From NCBI GenBank assembly GCA_004153385.1, contig SDAL01000001.1, positions 1,817,492-1,881,491 on the forward strand: a DNA stretch of 64,000 nucleotides. The letters run 5' to 3'. A program made the translations under genes and the position numbers. The notes under the pieces were generated by a model, which saw only the letters and a list, made by a program, of their open reading frames with translations, did no database searches and was not told where the DNA came from. Source of the DNA: Paracoccaceae bacterium. GTDB taxonomy: Bacteria; Pseudomonadota; Alphaproteobacteria; Rhodobacterales; Rhodobacteraceae. Each line of letters opens with the position of its first letter. The stretch's first letter is position 1. Below are positions 27,121 to 37,431 of this stretch, piece after piece.

Positions 27121-30100
27121 ATGCCGAAGAGAACTGACATCAAGTCCATCCTCATTATCGGTGCGGGGCCCATCATTATCGGGCAAGCCTGCGAATTCGA
27201 TTATTCGGGGGCACAAGCCTGCAAGGCCCTGCGCGAAGAGGGATACCGGGTCATTCTGGTCAACTCCAACCCCGCCACGATCATGACCGATCCGAACATG
27301 GCCGATGCGACCTATATCGAGCCGATCACCCCCGAAGTTGTTGCCAAAATCATCGAAAAAGAACGCCCCGATGCGCTTTTGCCGACAATGGGCGGGCAAA
27401 CCGGCCTGAACACCTCGCTGGCGCTGGCCGACATGGGTGTTTTGGAGAAATTCGGGGTCGAGCTGATCGGCGCCAACCGCGAAGCCATTGAAATGGCCGA
27501 AGACCGCAAACTGTTCCGCGAGGCGATGGACCGCTTGGGCATCGAGAACCCGAAGGCCACCATTATTGCTGCGCCCAAAGGCGAAGACGGGCGTTATGAC
27601 ATAAACGCCGGCGTGCGCGAAGCAATGGGAGCGCTTGAGGATATCGGCTTGCCTGCGATCATCCGCCCTGCCTTCACATTGGGCGGCACCGGTGGTGGCG
27701 TGGCCTATAACCGCGACGATTACGAGCGGATCTGCCGTTCGGGGCTGGATGCCTCGCCCATGGCACAGATCCTGGTCGACGAATCGTTGCTGGGCTGGAA
27801 AGAATTCGAGATGGAAGTGGTCCGCGACAAAGCGGATAACGCGATCATCGTATGTTCCATCGAAAACATCGATCCGATGGGCGTGCATACCGGCGACAGT
27901 ATCACCGTGGCCCCTGCCCTGACGCTGACCGACAAAGAATACCAGTTGATGCGCACCCATTCGATCAACGTCCTGCGCGAGATCGGCGTTGAAACCGGCG
28001 GATCGAACGTGCAGTGGGCTGTAAACCCCGCTGACGGCCGGATGGTGGTGATCGAGATGAACCCGCGTGTATCGCGGTCCTCGGCACTGGCGTCGAAGGC
28101 CACAGGCTTCCCGATTGCCAAGATCGCCGCAAAGCTGGCCGTGGGCTACACGCTCGACGAGCTGGACAACGACATCACCAAAGTCACGCCCGCGTCGTTC
28201 GAACCGTCGATCGACTATGTCGTGACCAAAATCCCGCGCTTTGCGTTTGAAAAATTCCCCGGCTCCGAAGCCACGCTGACCACGGCGATGAAATCCGTGG
28301 GCGAAGGCATGGCCATCGGACGCACGTTCCACGAATCGGTGCAAAAAGCACTGGCGTCGATGGAAACCGGTCTGTCGGGCTTTGACGAGATCGCAATCGA
28401 GGGCGCACCCGACAAAGCGGCCGTGGTCAAGGCAATCTCGAAGCAAACGCCGGACCGGATGCGCCTGATCGCGCAAGCGATGCGCCACGGTCTGTCGGAT
28501 GACGAAATCATCGCGGCCACCTCTTTCGATCCGTGGTTCTTGGCGCGCATCCGCGAAATTGTGGATGCCGAGGCGGTGATCCGCAAAAAAGGCCTGCCGA
28601 TGGACGAGGCCGGTCTGCGCAAGATCAAGATGATGGGCTTTACCGACCTGCGTCTGGCACATCTGACCGGACGCACCGAAGGTCAGGTCCGTCGCGCGCG
28701 CCGTAACCTTAACGTGCAGGCCGTGTTCAAACGTATCGATACCTGCGCGGCAGAATTCGAGGCCCAGACACCCTATATGTATTCCACCTACGAAGCCCCT
28801 GCGATGGGCGATGTGGAATGCGAGGCACGCCCGTCTGATCGTAAGAAAGTGGTCATTCTGGGCGGCGGTCCGAACCGGATTGGCCAAGGGATCGAATTTG
28901 ATTACTGCTGCTGCCACGCATGTTTCGCGCTGTCGGATGCAGGCTATGAAACGATCATGATCAACTGCAACCCCGAGACGGTATCGACCGATTACGATAC
29001 ATCCGACCGGTTGTATTTCGAGCCGCTGACACTGGAACATGTGCTGGAAATCCTGCGTGTGGAGCAAGACAACGGCACGCTGCACGGGGTGATTGTCCAG
29101 TTCGGTGGCCAAACGCCCCTGAAGCTGGCCAATGCACTGGAAGCCGAAGGCATTCCGATCCTCGGCACGACACCTGACGCCATCGATCTGGCCGAAGACC
29201 GTGAGCGTTTCCAAGAGCTTCTGAACACTCTCGAGCTGAAGCAGCCGGTCAACGGCATCGCCCATTCCGACGCCGAAGCGTTCGAAATCGCGGGCCGCGT
29301 GGGCTATCCGCTGGTGATCCGCCCGTCCTACGTTCTGGGGGGACGCGCTATGGAAATCGTGCGCGATCTCGACAGCCTGAAACGCTACATCAATAACGCC
29401 GTGATCGTGTCTGGCGACAGCCCTGTGCTGCTTGATAGCTATCTCAGCGGCGCGATCGAGGTGGATGTCGATGCCCTGTGCGACGGCCAGAATGTGCATG
29501 TTGCAGGCATCATGCAGCATATCGAGGAGGCTGGCGTCCACTCGGGCGATAGCGCCTGCTCGCTGCCGCCGCATACCTTGTCCAAAGAGGTGATTGCAGA
29601 GCTGAAACTGCAAACCGAGAAAATGGCGCGCGGGCTGAATGTTGTGGGTCTGATGAACGTCCAGTTCGCGATCAAGGACGGCGACATTTACGTGCTGGAG
29701 GTCAATCCCCGCGCCTCGCGCACCGTGCCGTTTGTGGCCAAAGCGACCGATAGCGCGATTGCGTCGATTGCCGCGCGCTTGATGGCAGGCGAGCCGATGT
29801 CGGCCTTCGAACACCGTCCCGATTATCCGGAAAATGCCGGCCCCGAGGATGATCTGCCCTATGCCGATCCGTTGACGCTGGCCGATCCGATCACGCCGTG
29901 GTTCTCCGTCAAGGAGGCTGTTTTGCCATTCGCGCGGTTCCCGGGCGTTGATACGCTGCTTGGTCCGGAAATGCGCTCCACCGGCGAGGTCATGGGCTGG
30001 GACCGCAACTTCCCGCGTGCCTTCCTGAAGGCGCAAATGGGCGCAGGCACGGTCTTGCCGACATCAGGGCGTGTGTTCTTCTCTGTCAAGGATGCGGACA

Positions 30101-30453
30101 AGTCCGAGGAACTGGCACAGGCCGCACGCGACCTGATCGTGATGGGCTTTACGCTGGTTGCAACGCGTGGCACGGCGGCTTGGCTCAAGGAGCGTGATGT
30201 TCACGCGCAGATCGTCAACAAGGTCTACGAGGGGCGTCCCAATATCGTCGATATGATGAAAAATCGCGATATCGCGCTGGTTTTGAACACGACCGAAGGC
30301 AATCAGTCGATTTCGGACAGTCGCGAAATCCGCTCCGTCGCGCTCTACGACCACATTCCATATTTCACCACGGCGGCTGGCTCTATCGCTGCTGTGGCCG
30401 CGATGAAAAGCCGCGAAGAAGGCGAAGTGAACGTGCGTTCGCTGCAAGCCTGA
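27121..30453 (+). CDS. carB: Carbamoyl-phosphate synthase large subunit
   Basis: Encodes 1110 aa in the standard duplicated layout. The two halves each start with a similar segment ([20 protein letters not shown] at the N-terminus and [20 protein letters not shown] near residue 580) and carry an ATP-grasp domain. The oligomerisation domain ([19 protein letters not shown]) separates them, and the C-terminal 130 residues are the MGS-like allosteric domain. With CarA, which is not in the window, it makes carbamoyl phosphate for arginine and pyrimidine synthesis. ATG 27121 is preferred to ATG 27094 on homology of the N-terminus. A strong terminator follows. Confidence 0.97.
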   Translation: MPKRTDIKSILIIGAGPIIIGQACEFDYSGAQACKALREEGYRVILVNSNPATIMTDPNMADATYIEPITPEVVAKIIEKERPDALLPTMGGQTGLNTSLALADMGVLEKFGVELIGANREAIEMAEDRKLFREAMDRLGIENPKATIIAAPKGEDGRYDINAGVREAMGALEDIGLPAIIRPAFTLGGTGGGVAYNRDDYERICRSGLDASPMAQILVDESLLGWKEFEMEVVRDKADNAIIVCSIENIDPMGVHTGDSITVAPALTLTDKEYQLMRTHSINVLREIGVETGGSNVQWAVNPADGRMVVIEMNPRVSRSSALASKATGFPIAKIAAKLAVGYTLDELDNDITKVTPASFEPSIDYVVTKIPRFAFEKFPGSEATLTTAMKSVGEGMAIGRTFHESVQKALASMETGLSGFDEIAIEGAPDKAAVVKAISKQTPDRMRLIAQAMRHGLSDDEIIAATSFDPWFLARIREIVDAEAVIRKKGLPMDEAGLRKIKMMGFTDLRLAHLTGRTEGQVRRARRNLNVQAVFKRIDTCAAEFEAQTPYMYSTYEAPAMGDVECEARPSDRKKVVILGGGPNRIGQGIEFDYCCCHACFALSDAGYETIMINCNPETVSTDYDTSDRLYFEPLTLEHVLEILRVEQDNGTLHGVIVQFGGQTPLKLANALEAEGIPILGTTPDAIDLAEDRERFQELLNTLELKQPVNGIAHSDAEAFEIAGRVGYPLVIRPSYVLGGRAMEIVRDLDSLKRYINNAVIVSGDSPVLLDSYLSGAIEVDVDALCDGQNVHVAGIMQHIEEAGVHSGDSACSLPPHTLSKEVIAELKLQTEKMARGLNVVGLMNVQFAIKDGDIYVLEVNPRASRTVPFVAKATDSAIASIAARLMAGEPMSAFEHRPDYPENAGPEDDLPYADPLTLADPITPWFSVKEAVLPFARFPGVDTLLGPEMRSTGEVMGWDRNFPRAFLKAQMGAGTVLPTSGRVFFSVKDADKSEELAQAARDLIVMGFTLVATRGTAAWLKERDVHAQIVNKVYEGRPNIVDMMKNRDIALVLNTTEGNQSISDSREIRSVALYDHIPYFTTAAGSIAAVAAMKSREEGEVNVRSLQA

Positions 30454-30478
30454 GCCTCGTTCTGGTTCGAAATCAAAC

Positions 30479-30504
30479 AAGGGCGGCCTTCACGGGCCGC
30501 CCTT
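30479..30504 (+). terminator. Rho-independent terminator of carB
   Basis: AAGGGCGGCC (30479-30488) pairs with GGCCGCCCTT (30495-30504), followed by TTGTCT. It begins 26 bp after the carB stop. Confidence 0.85.
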
Positions 30505-31675
30505 TGTCTATGCGCAAGCACCCTTACCCCATCGGGATACAAGGGCGGCTAAAATCACACCACCTTTAACCTTAAGGATGCCGGGCCTGACGCGGGCGCT
30601 AAATCATGCTGCGGCAAACCCTTTATTTCGCTGGAAACAAGCGTGAAAACACTCGCACGATCACAGCCTGCTGCACCCTGAAATGTCTGTTGACGCATTA
30701 TGGAAAACGTCGCTCCACACCGTATTGCAAGGTCAAGCGCCGCCTCCAATCGACGTGCTGCCGCCAAATTTGAATGGCTGTGACAGCATCACCGCGCCAT
30801 GGGTAGCTGTGAACCGGCGGGCGCGGCGGCGCAAACCGATATGGTTTGTTGATCTACGCCAGCACGCCATCAAGCTGGTCACAAGAACCTTTTGCAGGTC
30901 GTTTATCGTATGTCGGGGCAATCCTTGCGCGTCAGCCGTCCGCACGATCTACGACTTGTTTAACGTACTGATTGCCGGTCTGGCAGTTGGCCGGTCTGGA
31001 TAGTTTGCGCGATATCTGCCGCACCGTCGAAAACAGTGCCAGCCACGGCACGGCCCTGTTTTTCCGCCGGTCCGGTCACGGCCCGCGCGCGGCGGACAAG
31101 ACCAGCGTTACTTTCCTTGGCCGGGGCAAGACAGGCTGTTCCATGCGACGGCGCACAACGCGCGACGTAAGACGCATACCAGATGAACAGGCCGATACGT
31201 GTGATAGCCCCTTACTTTAGCGTGCTGGCAAATCCACGCCTTCTGACCAAGGCATCAGGTTCCGTGATTTGCTATACGCCCAGACCGGGGATCGTCACCA
31301 CAACCCGCCTCACGCCCCGCGGGCGCTGTGGCAGAAACGGTCAGATACGCCTCTCATGAAGCACGCACTACGCTTTCGCCCGACAAAGTATTTCTCCACG
31401 ACCCACCCGTGGCTGCGCCCGCCGATCAGGATCTGGAGATGGTTTGTGATCGCTCACACACCACTCCCAGAAAGGGCCTTGGATGGCGCGATCAACCGAA
31501 ACAGTCCGGAAAGGACCAAGGAAACCAAAATAAAACAGGTTGTCGCAACGTGGCTTGAGATGCCACGACCCAAGCCCCCAGAGGCACGCCGTCCATAGGC
31601 CGGTGATCGGTCACTCATGAGACCACTTGATATCGCGCCAGACCGAAGATCTCGGCCAGATGCTCCTGAAGACGT
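30505..31675. other. Gene-poor stretch after carB
   Basis: About 1.2 kb without a convincing gene. Frames of 60-109 codons on both strands (for example 30683-31003, 31269-31598 and, on the minus strand, 30733-30945) show no domain, ribosome binding site or consistent codon bias. Isolated hydrophobic scraps on the minus strand around 31500-31570 hint at an old membrane-protein pseudogene. Nothing more definite can be said. Confidence 0.45.
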
Positions 31676-32161
31676 TTACCGCACAACCACAATCTCGCGA
31701 ATGCAGTGTTCCACCTCTGCGCGTAGCTCGTCTCCCAAGGCACGAAACCGCGTGGCGTTGGCCTGATCCAGACGCAGACGCCACGCCACGGGCTGCACAG
31801 CCATCAGGCTGGCAAGATCGGTCGCGGACTGCCCGTCTGTGACATGTCGCAGCACCACATACCGGCCATTTTCGATACGTCCGATCTCTCGTAGCGGATT
31901 GCCGTAAAACCCGCTTTGCGCCCCGCCCAGGCGCATCGCGTCCACCCGTTCCAGCCATTCGGAATAGCCCGCGATCGCGCCCAGACAGTATTCCGCTTTG
32001 GGGGCGGCAATCACGGCCTGTTGCGAAACCACGTCCTGTGTAACTGCGCCGCGTGCCGTCGGGCTTGCCTGAGCGGCCGACACGCCGGCCCATAAAATCA
32101 TGCAGAAAACCAATCCGAATATTTCACCATGCCATCCCCGGCGCATCGTATTATTTTGCAT
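31676..32161 (-). CDS. Secreted hypothetical protein
   Basis: Encodes 161 aa with an N-terminal signal peptide (hydrophobic core FGLVFCMILWAGVSAAQA, cleavage near residue 32). The mature part has two cysteines (EYCLGAI and EHCIREI) that could form a disulfide, and no known domain. ATG 32161 is chosen over the longer frame from 32308 because it starts just before the signal core and has GGGAGACAAGG upstream. It is divergent from the GH25 lysozyme-like gene. A periplasmic or outer-surface role is inferred only from the signal. Confidence 0.6.
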   Translation of the reverse strand: MQNNTMRRGWHGEIFGLVFCMILWAGVSAAQASPTARGAVTQDVVSQQAVIAAPKAEYCLGAIAGYSEWLERVDAMRLGGAQSGFYGNPLREIGRIENGRYVVLRHVTDGQSATDLASLMAVQPVAWRLRLDQANATRFRALGDELRAEVEHCIREIVVVR

Positions 32162-32424
32162 CGCCTTGTCTCCCACCTCGTGCCAATGCGGGGTCTGAAA
32201 CGTTGCCCCTTGCGTAAAGACTGCCCCAACTGTCATCGCAAATGGTAGATATTTGGTTTTCATCCGGCAGATTTGCACAAACCCGCTCATATTATGCATC
32301 CCTGCCACGCTTTTGCCCCTGCCGTCCCTGCCCGCCCCCTTTCATCGAGGTGAAATCCAACGAATCGGGGATGACATAACGGTGAATTTGCGAGAGTTTG
32401 GCGCGATATGGCAGGGAGACCGTA

Positions 32425-33255
32425 ATGAGTTTATTTCGACAGCTTGCGACCGCGCTGGGGCTCGCATGCATACTGGTCAGCTGTGGCAGCGACGATCGCC
32501 CGATGGTGGGTGATCTGGAAACGCCGCGCATGCTGAACGCGGCCGCCTATCAGGCAAAAGGCATTCCGGCGCGTTTCGGGGATCGTTCTCCCCACCCGTG
32601 GGCAGAGCATCATCCAGCGCTATATCCGGTGCATGGCGTGGATGCCGCCCGATATCAGGGCATCATGAACTGGTCCGCCGCACGCAGCGCAGGTGTACGG
32701 TTCGCTTGGCTAAAGGCGACCGAAGGCGGGAATTACATCGATCCAGGCTTCGAGAAAAACGCAGATTCAGCGCGCGCCGCAGGCGTTGCCGTCGGCGCAT
32801 ATCACTTTTATTACTTCTGCCGCACCCCGCAAGAGCAGGCAGAGTGGTATATCAAGCGTGTGCCGAAACGCGCCGGCGATCTGCCACCGGTGCTGGATAT
32901 CGAATGGAACCACCAGTCCAAGACATGCCGCCGCTTTCCCGACCCACAAACGGTGGTCAGCGAGATGCGCACCTTCCTCAACATCATTGAGCGTCACTAT
33001 GGCACCCGTCCCGTTATCTACACCACCGTTGATTTCTGGCACGAGAACCACCTGACGCGACTGGGCAATTACGATTTCTGGCTGCGCTCCGTGGCCGACC
33101 ATCCCAAAGACCGGTATCCGGGCGTCGACTGGACCTTCTGGCAGTATAGCGGCACAGGTATCGTGCCCGGTATTGGCGGCACGGTGGATCTGAACACGTT
33201 CAACGGCAACCAGACCACTTGGGCGCGCTGGTATACCAGCCGCAAACAGCGCTAG
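32425..33255 (+). CDS. GH25-family lysozyme-like lipoprotein
   Basis: Encodes 276 aa. A lipoprotein signal ends at Cys20 (LVSC). The glycoside hydrolase 25 barrel starts at HGVDAARYQG, with Asp73. LKATEGGNYIDPGF holds Glu100, and VLDIEWN holds Asp158 and Glu160, the acidic residues that build the active site. WTFWQYSGTG near the end is typical. GH25 enzymes cleave the sugar backbone of peptidoglycan as muramidases. A membrane-anchored periplasmic form suggests cell-wall remodelling rather than phage lysis. GGGAGACC precedes ATG 32425. Confidence 0.92.
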   Translation: MSLFRQLATALGLACILVSCGSDDRPMVGDLETPRMLNAAAYQAKGIPARFGDRSPHPWAEHHPALYPVHGVDAARYQGIMNWSAARSAGVRFAWLKATEGGNYIDPGFEKNADSARAAGVAVGAYHFYYFCRTPQEQAEWYIKRVPKRAGDLPPVLDIEWNHQSKTCRRFPDPQTVVSEMRTFLNIIERHYGTRPVIYTTVDFWHENHLTRLGNYDFWLRSVADHPKDRYPGVDWTFWQYSGTGIVPGIGGTVDLNTFNGNQTTWARWYTSRKQR

Positions 33256-33283
33256 GCTTTCCACACCGCCCAAACGCCACAAA

Positions 33284-33317
33284 AAACCGCCGCCCTTTCA
33301 ACAAGGGGCGGCGGTTT
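33284..33317. terminator. Bidirectional terminator
   Basis: AAACCGCCGCCC (33284-33295) pairs with GGGCGGCGGTTT (33306-33317). A and T runs flank it, and it serves the convergent GH25 and DMGDH-family genes. Confidence 0.88.
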
Positions 33318-33353
33318 CATTTTCTGGCCCGTTCAGGGTCCGGGCGACGCCCT

Positions 33354-35858
33354 TCAGCCGTTTTGACGGATACGCACGTTCTCGGGATCGTGCGGGCTGT
33401 CGACGGTCACTTCCGCCGAGTAGTCCTGACCCAGGATCCGCACTTGCACCACGGTGCCGGGCTCGGACAATTCGGGGCTGACATAGCCCATGCCGATTTG
33501 CTTGCCGAACGCGACCGAATAGCCGCCAGACGTCAAACGGCCCACTTTCTTGCCATCTTTCATTAACGCCTCGCGGCCCCACGTATCGGCATCTTCCGGC
33601 CCATCGATCAGCAGGGTCACACATTTCGCGCGAATACCCGTATCGATCATTGCCTGCTTGCCGGTGAAGTCTTTGTCCAGATCCACGAAACGGTCCAGAC
33701 CTGCTTCAAGCGGCGTCGCATCGCGGCCCAGCTCGTTGCCGAAAGCGCGATAGGATTTTTCCTGACGCAACCAGTTTTGTGCACGTGCGCCAACCAGCTT
33801 CATGCCGTGCTTTTCGCCCGCCTCCACAAGCTGTTTCCACAGATAGCGCGAGAATTCGATCGGATGGTGGAGTTCCCAGCCCAGCTCGCCTGTGTAGGCC
33901 ACACGGACCGCACGCACAGGGCACATGCCCAGTTCGATATCACGCGACGACAGCCACGGGCTGCGCTTGTTGGACAACACGGTCGCTGGATCGGCATCGA
34001 CCACCAGCTCGTTGAGGATATCACGCGATTTCGGGCCTGCGATCGCGAACACACCCCATTGCGTCGTGATGTCGTGGATGTCGATGTAATCACCCCCACC
34101 GGCACGGAAATCCTCTGCCGATTTTTTCAGGTAGTCACCGTCGTAATCGGTCAGCGCACCGGCCGAAATCAGGTAGTATTCCTCCTCGGCCAAACGCACG
34201 ATGGTATATTCCGTGCGGGTGGTGCCGGCCTTGGTCAGCGCATATGTCAGGTTGATCCGGCCCACTTTCGGCAATTTGTTACACGTGAAGCCATCAAGGA
34301 ACGCGGTCGCACCGGGGCCACGCACAAGGTGTTTGGTGAATGCCGAGGCATCGATCAGCCCTGCGGTTTCACGGATGGCCGTCGCTTCGGCCTTGGCATA
34401 TTCCCACCATCCGCCACGGCGGAACGAGCGGGCATCATGATCGAACGACGAAGGCGCGCCTTTCGGACCGTAATAGTTGGGACGCTCCCAGCCGTTGATC
34501 TGGCCCATCTGCGCCCCTTCGGCGATCTGGGCGTCATAGGCGGGCGTGGTGCGCAACGGACGGGCCGCTTCGCGTTCCTCGTCGGGGTGGTGCAGAACGT
34601 AGACGTGCTCGTAGCACTCCTCGTTTTTGCGCGCGGCCCATTCGTTGGTCATCCAGCTGCCGTAACGTTTGGGGTCGAGGCTTGCCATATCGATCTCGGC
34701 CTCGCCCTCCACCATCATCTGTGCCAGATAATAACCGGTGCCGCCTGCCGCCGTGATCCCGAAGCTGAAGCCTTCGGCAAGCCACATGTTGCGCAATCCC
34801 GGTGCCGGACCGACAAGCGGGTTGCCATCGGGTGTGTAGCAGATCGGGCCGTTGAAATCGTCTTTCAGACCGGCGGTTTCGGATGTCGGGATCCGCGCGA
34901 TCATCGACATATACTCTTCCTCGATCCGCTCCAGATCGAGCGGGAACAGGTCTGCGCGGAACGAATCCGGCACACCATGACGGAAACAGGCCGGTGCATT
35001 CCGCTCGTAGGGGCCAAGCAGCCAGCCACCGCGCTCTTCTCGCACATACCATTTGGCATCGGCGTCACGCAAAACAGGGTGCTCGGGGTTGCCGTCAGCC
35101 CGCCATTTGACCAAGGCCGGATCGGGCTCTGTCACGATGAACTGGTGTTCCACCGGAATTGCAGGGATCTTGATGCCCAGCAGTTGCGCCGTGCGCTGTG
35201 CGTGGTTGCCGGTTGCGGTAACCACATGCTCTGCATGGATTTCCACCAACTCGCCGGAGCCGACAAGGTTGCCGCCCTTTTCGACCATTTTCTCAAGCGT
35301 CACGATCCATTCCGAACCGGTCCACTTGTACGCGTTCACCTGCAGCTTGCGCACGATATCCACACCACGCTGGCGTGCGCCCTTGGCCATTGCCTGTGTC
35401 AGATCGGCGGGGTTGATATAGCCGTCTTGAGGGTGGAACAGCGCGCCTTTCAGATCACCGGTTTCCACCAGCGGCCAACGCTCCTTGATCTGCGCAGGCG
35501 TCAGGAATTCGTGATAGACGTCTGCGGATTCAGCAATCGAGCTATACAGCAGATATTCGTCCATCCGGTCTTGTGTCTGCGCCATGCGCAGGTTGCCGCA
35601 GACAGAAAAACCAGCATTCAGACCGGTTTCCGCTTCCAGCGTTTTATAAAAATCGACCGAGTATTTGTGGATATGGGTCGTGGCGTAGCTCATGTTGAAC
35701 AAAGGCAACAGGCCTGCGGCGTGCCATGTGGAGCCAGCGGTCAGCTCGTCGCGCTCCACCAACATCACATCGTTCCACCCGGCACGGGCAAGGTGATAAG
35801 CGATGGAGCAACCGATGGCCCCGCCACCGACGATCAAAGCTTTGACATGGGTCTTCAT
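33354..35858 (-). CDS. FAD-dependent dimethylglycine/sarcosine dehydrogenase family protein (GcvT-type)
   Basis: Encodes 834 aa. Residues 1-400 form an FAD-binding DAO domain, with the dinucleotide motif VGGGAIGCSIAYHL. His46 in AGSTWHAAGL is at the position that carries covalent FAD in related dehydrogenases. A linker domain follows, then the GcvT-like folate-binding module (about 480-834, with RGPGATAFLDGFTCNKLP and GYVSPELSEPG). Such enzymes demethylate methylated glycines and pass the one-carbon unit to tetrahydrofolate. Dimethylglycine is the best guess, since roseobacters degrade betaine and related osmolytes, but sarcosine or another N-methyl substrate is possible. ATG 35858 is preceded by TAGGAGACGC. 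It stands alone. Confidence 0.88.
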   Translation of the reverse strand: MKTHVKALIVGGGAIGCSIAYHLARAGWNDVMLVERDELTAGSTWHAAGLLPLFNMSYATTHIHKYSVDFYKTLEAETGLNAGFSVCGNLRMAQTQDRMDEYLLYSSIAESADVYHEFLTPAQIKERWPLVETGDLKGALFHPQDGYINPADLTQAMAKGARQRGVDIVRKLQVNAYKWTGSEWIVTLEKMVEKGGNLVGSGELVEIHAEHVVTATGNHAQRTAQLLGIKIPAIPVEHQFIVTEPDPALVKWRADGNPEHPVLRDADAKWYVREERGGWLLGPYERNAPACFRHGVPDSFRADLFPLDLERIEEEYMSMIARIPTSETAGLKDDFNGPICYTPDGNPLVGPAPGLRNMWLAEGFSFGITAAGGTGYYLAQMMVEGEAEIDMASLDPKRYGSWMTNEWAARKNEECYEHVYVLHHPDEEREAARPLRTTPAYDAQIAEGAQMGQINGWERPNYYGPKGAPSSFDHDARSFRRGGWWEYAKAEATAIRETAGLIDASAFTKHLVRGPGATAFLDGFTCNKLPKVGRINLTYALTKAGTTRTEYTIVRLAEEEYYLISAGALTDYDGDYLKKSAEDFRAGGGDYIDIHDITTQWGVFAIAGPKSRDILNELVVDADPATVLSNKRSPWLSSRDIELGMCPVRAVRVAYTGELGWELHHPIEFSRYLWKQLVEAGEKHGMKLVGARAQNWLRQEKSYRAFGNELGRDATPLEAGLDRFVDLDKDFTGKQAMIDTGIRAKCVTLLIDGPEDADTWGREALMKDGKKVGRLTSGGYSVAFGKQIGMGYVSPELSEPGTVVQVRILGQDYSAEVTVDSPHDPENVRIRQNG

Positions 35859-36152
35859 GGTGCGTCTCCTAAAGCAGGCATTTGCACCATTAGTGACCAA
35901 TAAGCGCCGCGCAGGTGGCATCACGCCCGACATTTGACGTCAGAAAAACGACAAAAGACGGGCACGCTGATATGCCAGCAGACCCCGACAGACAAACCGG
36001 TCACAGCAATTAGCGCAAATCGGGCGTGATGACACAGTTATAACGCTGTTGTGACGCGCCGCCATGAAACCAAATATGCTGTGGCAAGTTGTCTTTTCAC
36101 ACAATCGGGTGGCACATCTGGCACCCTGACCGACCCCAAAGGGAGAGGACTT

Positions 36153-37244
36153 ATGAGAAAGCTTCTTGCAACCACCGCGATCACGGTGATGGCCGCGTTG
36201 CCCGTTATGGCACAAACCGACGGATCAGCCACAGGCGACACCGGCACGGCGGCGCAGGTGCAGCCCCAATCGCAGGGCACCACTGGCAACGAGACCTTTT
36301 ACGGTTCAATCTCGGGTGCGGTAGATGCGTCCGATTTCATTGGCAAAAGCGTGTATGCCACAGACGCCGAGGTCACCGCCAAGGATGATGTGGCGGCCAT
36401 GAAGGACGAATGGGACAATATCGGTGAAGTCAGCGATGTGGTCTTCGGCACACAAGGCGATGTGGAGGCCGTACTGGTCGACGTCGGCGGTTTCCTTGGC
36501 ATTGGCGAGAAAACAGTCGCGGTTAACCTTGATGCGCTGCAAATGGTGCCGGGCGATGACGCGGACGATTATAACATCGTCATGAAGGGCGACCGCGCCA
36601 CATTGGAAGATGCCCCCGCCTATGATCGCAGCCAAGACGCGGCGCAAGCGGAGCCTGATGCCGGTACACCAAACACCGCAACAGATACATCGGCGGACAC
36701 GGCCACAGCGGCCTCTATCGGCTCCACGCTCTCGAATGCCGCAAGCGAAGCCGCGGACTGGACAGAGCAAAAGGCCGATAGCGCGACATCTGCAGTCTCA
36801 CAAGCCGCAGACGATGCTGGCGCTTGGACCGAAGAGAAAACCGCCGAAGCAGGCTCTGCTGCCGACAAGGCAGGTGAGGATATCGCCCAAACCGCAAACA
36901 AGGCCAAGAACGACGCCTCCGAGGCGATGAAAACCGAACAGGCAGACGCTGCCAGTTCCTCCAGCACCGACTGGTCGCAGATAACCCCTGCCGATCTTAG
37001 CAAAAAGACGATCTATGGACCCAATGACGAAAGCGTCGGCAAAGTGTCGGAGGTTCTGACAGACGAGTCCAACCAGATCAAACAGGTGATCGTGAATGTT
37101 GGCGGTTTCCTTGGCCTTGGCGCGAAACCGGTGGCCCTTAGCCCCGAACAGATGGAAATCAGCCAAGGCGCGGACGGTTTGACGATCCATATCGCCGCCA
37201 CTCAGGAAGAGCTGGAACAAATGCCGGAGTATGAAGGCTCCTGA
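36153..37244 (+). CDS. Exported protein with two PRC-barrel domains
   Basis: Encodes 363 aa. A signal peptide ends at PVMA-Q (about residue 22). Two PRC-barrel-like domains share the motif VGGFLGxG: the first at about 48-150 (IGEVSDVVFGTQGDVEAVLVDVGG), the second at about 275-355 (GKVSEVLTDESNQIKQVIVNVGG). Between them lie about 110 residues rich in Ala, Asp, Glu, Thr and Lys, with a repeated W-T-E-(Q/E)-K pattern, probably an amphipathic helical linker. PRC barrels bind proteins or RNA in varied contexts; periplasmic ones are uncharacterised. GGGAGAGGAC precedes ATG 36153, and a terminator follows. Confidence 0.85.
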   Translation: MRKLLATTAITVMAALPVMAQTDGSATGDTGTAAQVQPQSQGTTGNETFYGSISGAVDASDFIGKSVYATDAEVTAKDDVAAMKDEWDNIGEVSDVVFGTQGDVEAVLVDVGGFLGIGEKTVAVNLDALQMVPGDDADDYNIVMKGDRATLEDAPAYDRSQDAAQAEPDAGTPNTATDTSADTATAASIGSTLSNAASEAADWTEQKADSATSAVSQAADDAGAWTEEKTAEAGSAADKAGEDIAQTANKAKNDASEAMKTEQADAASSSSTDWSQITPADLSKKTIYGPNDESVGKVSEVLTDESNQIKQVIVNVGGFLGLGAKPVALSPEQMEISQGADGLTIHIAATQEELEQMPEYEGS

Positions 37245-37317
37245 TCCATGCGCGGGGCGACGCCCGGAGTGTGACAGATCTTAATGGCGCACGTGCCTGA
37301 CGGTCGACTATAGAACT

Positions 37318-37345
37318 GCGCCCCCTGATTGATGTCGGGGGGCGC
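37318..37345 (+). terminator. Rho-independent terminator of the PRC-barrel gene
   Basis: GCGCCCCC (37318-37325) pairs with GGGGGCGC (37338-37345), followed by TTTAT. It lies about 75 bp after the stop at 37244. Confidence 0.78.
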
Positions 37346-37431
37346 TTTATGAAACGGGTATCGAGAGTGCGGCCCCTTTGGGCCTGAAATGTGACAGAAG
37401 GCCCGTCACCGAACCGTCGTGCCACCGCCGC

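Noticed and set aside
27073-30036. 987-codon open frame on the minus strand opposite carB
   Set aside because: It is complementary to an intact, unmistakable carB, and its translation shows no domain. It is a by-product of codon bias.
33777-35903. 708-codon plus-strand frame opposite the DMGDH-family gene
   Set aside because: An antisense shadow; the minus-strand product has complete FAD and GcvT domains.
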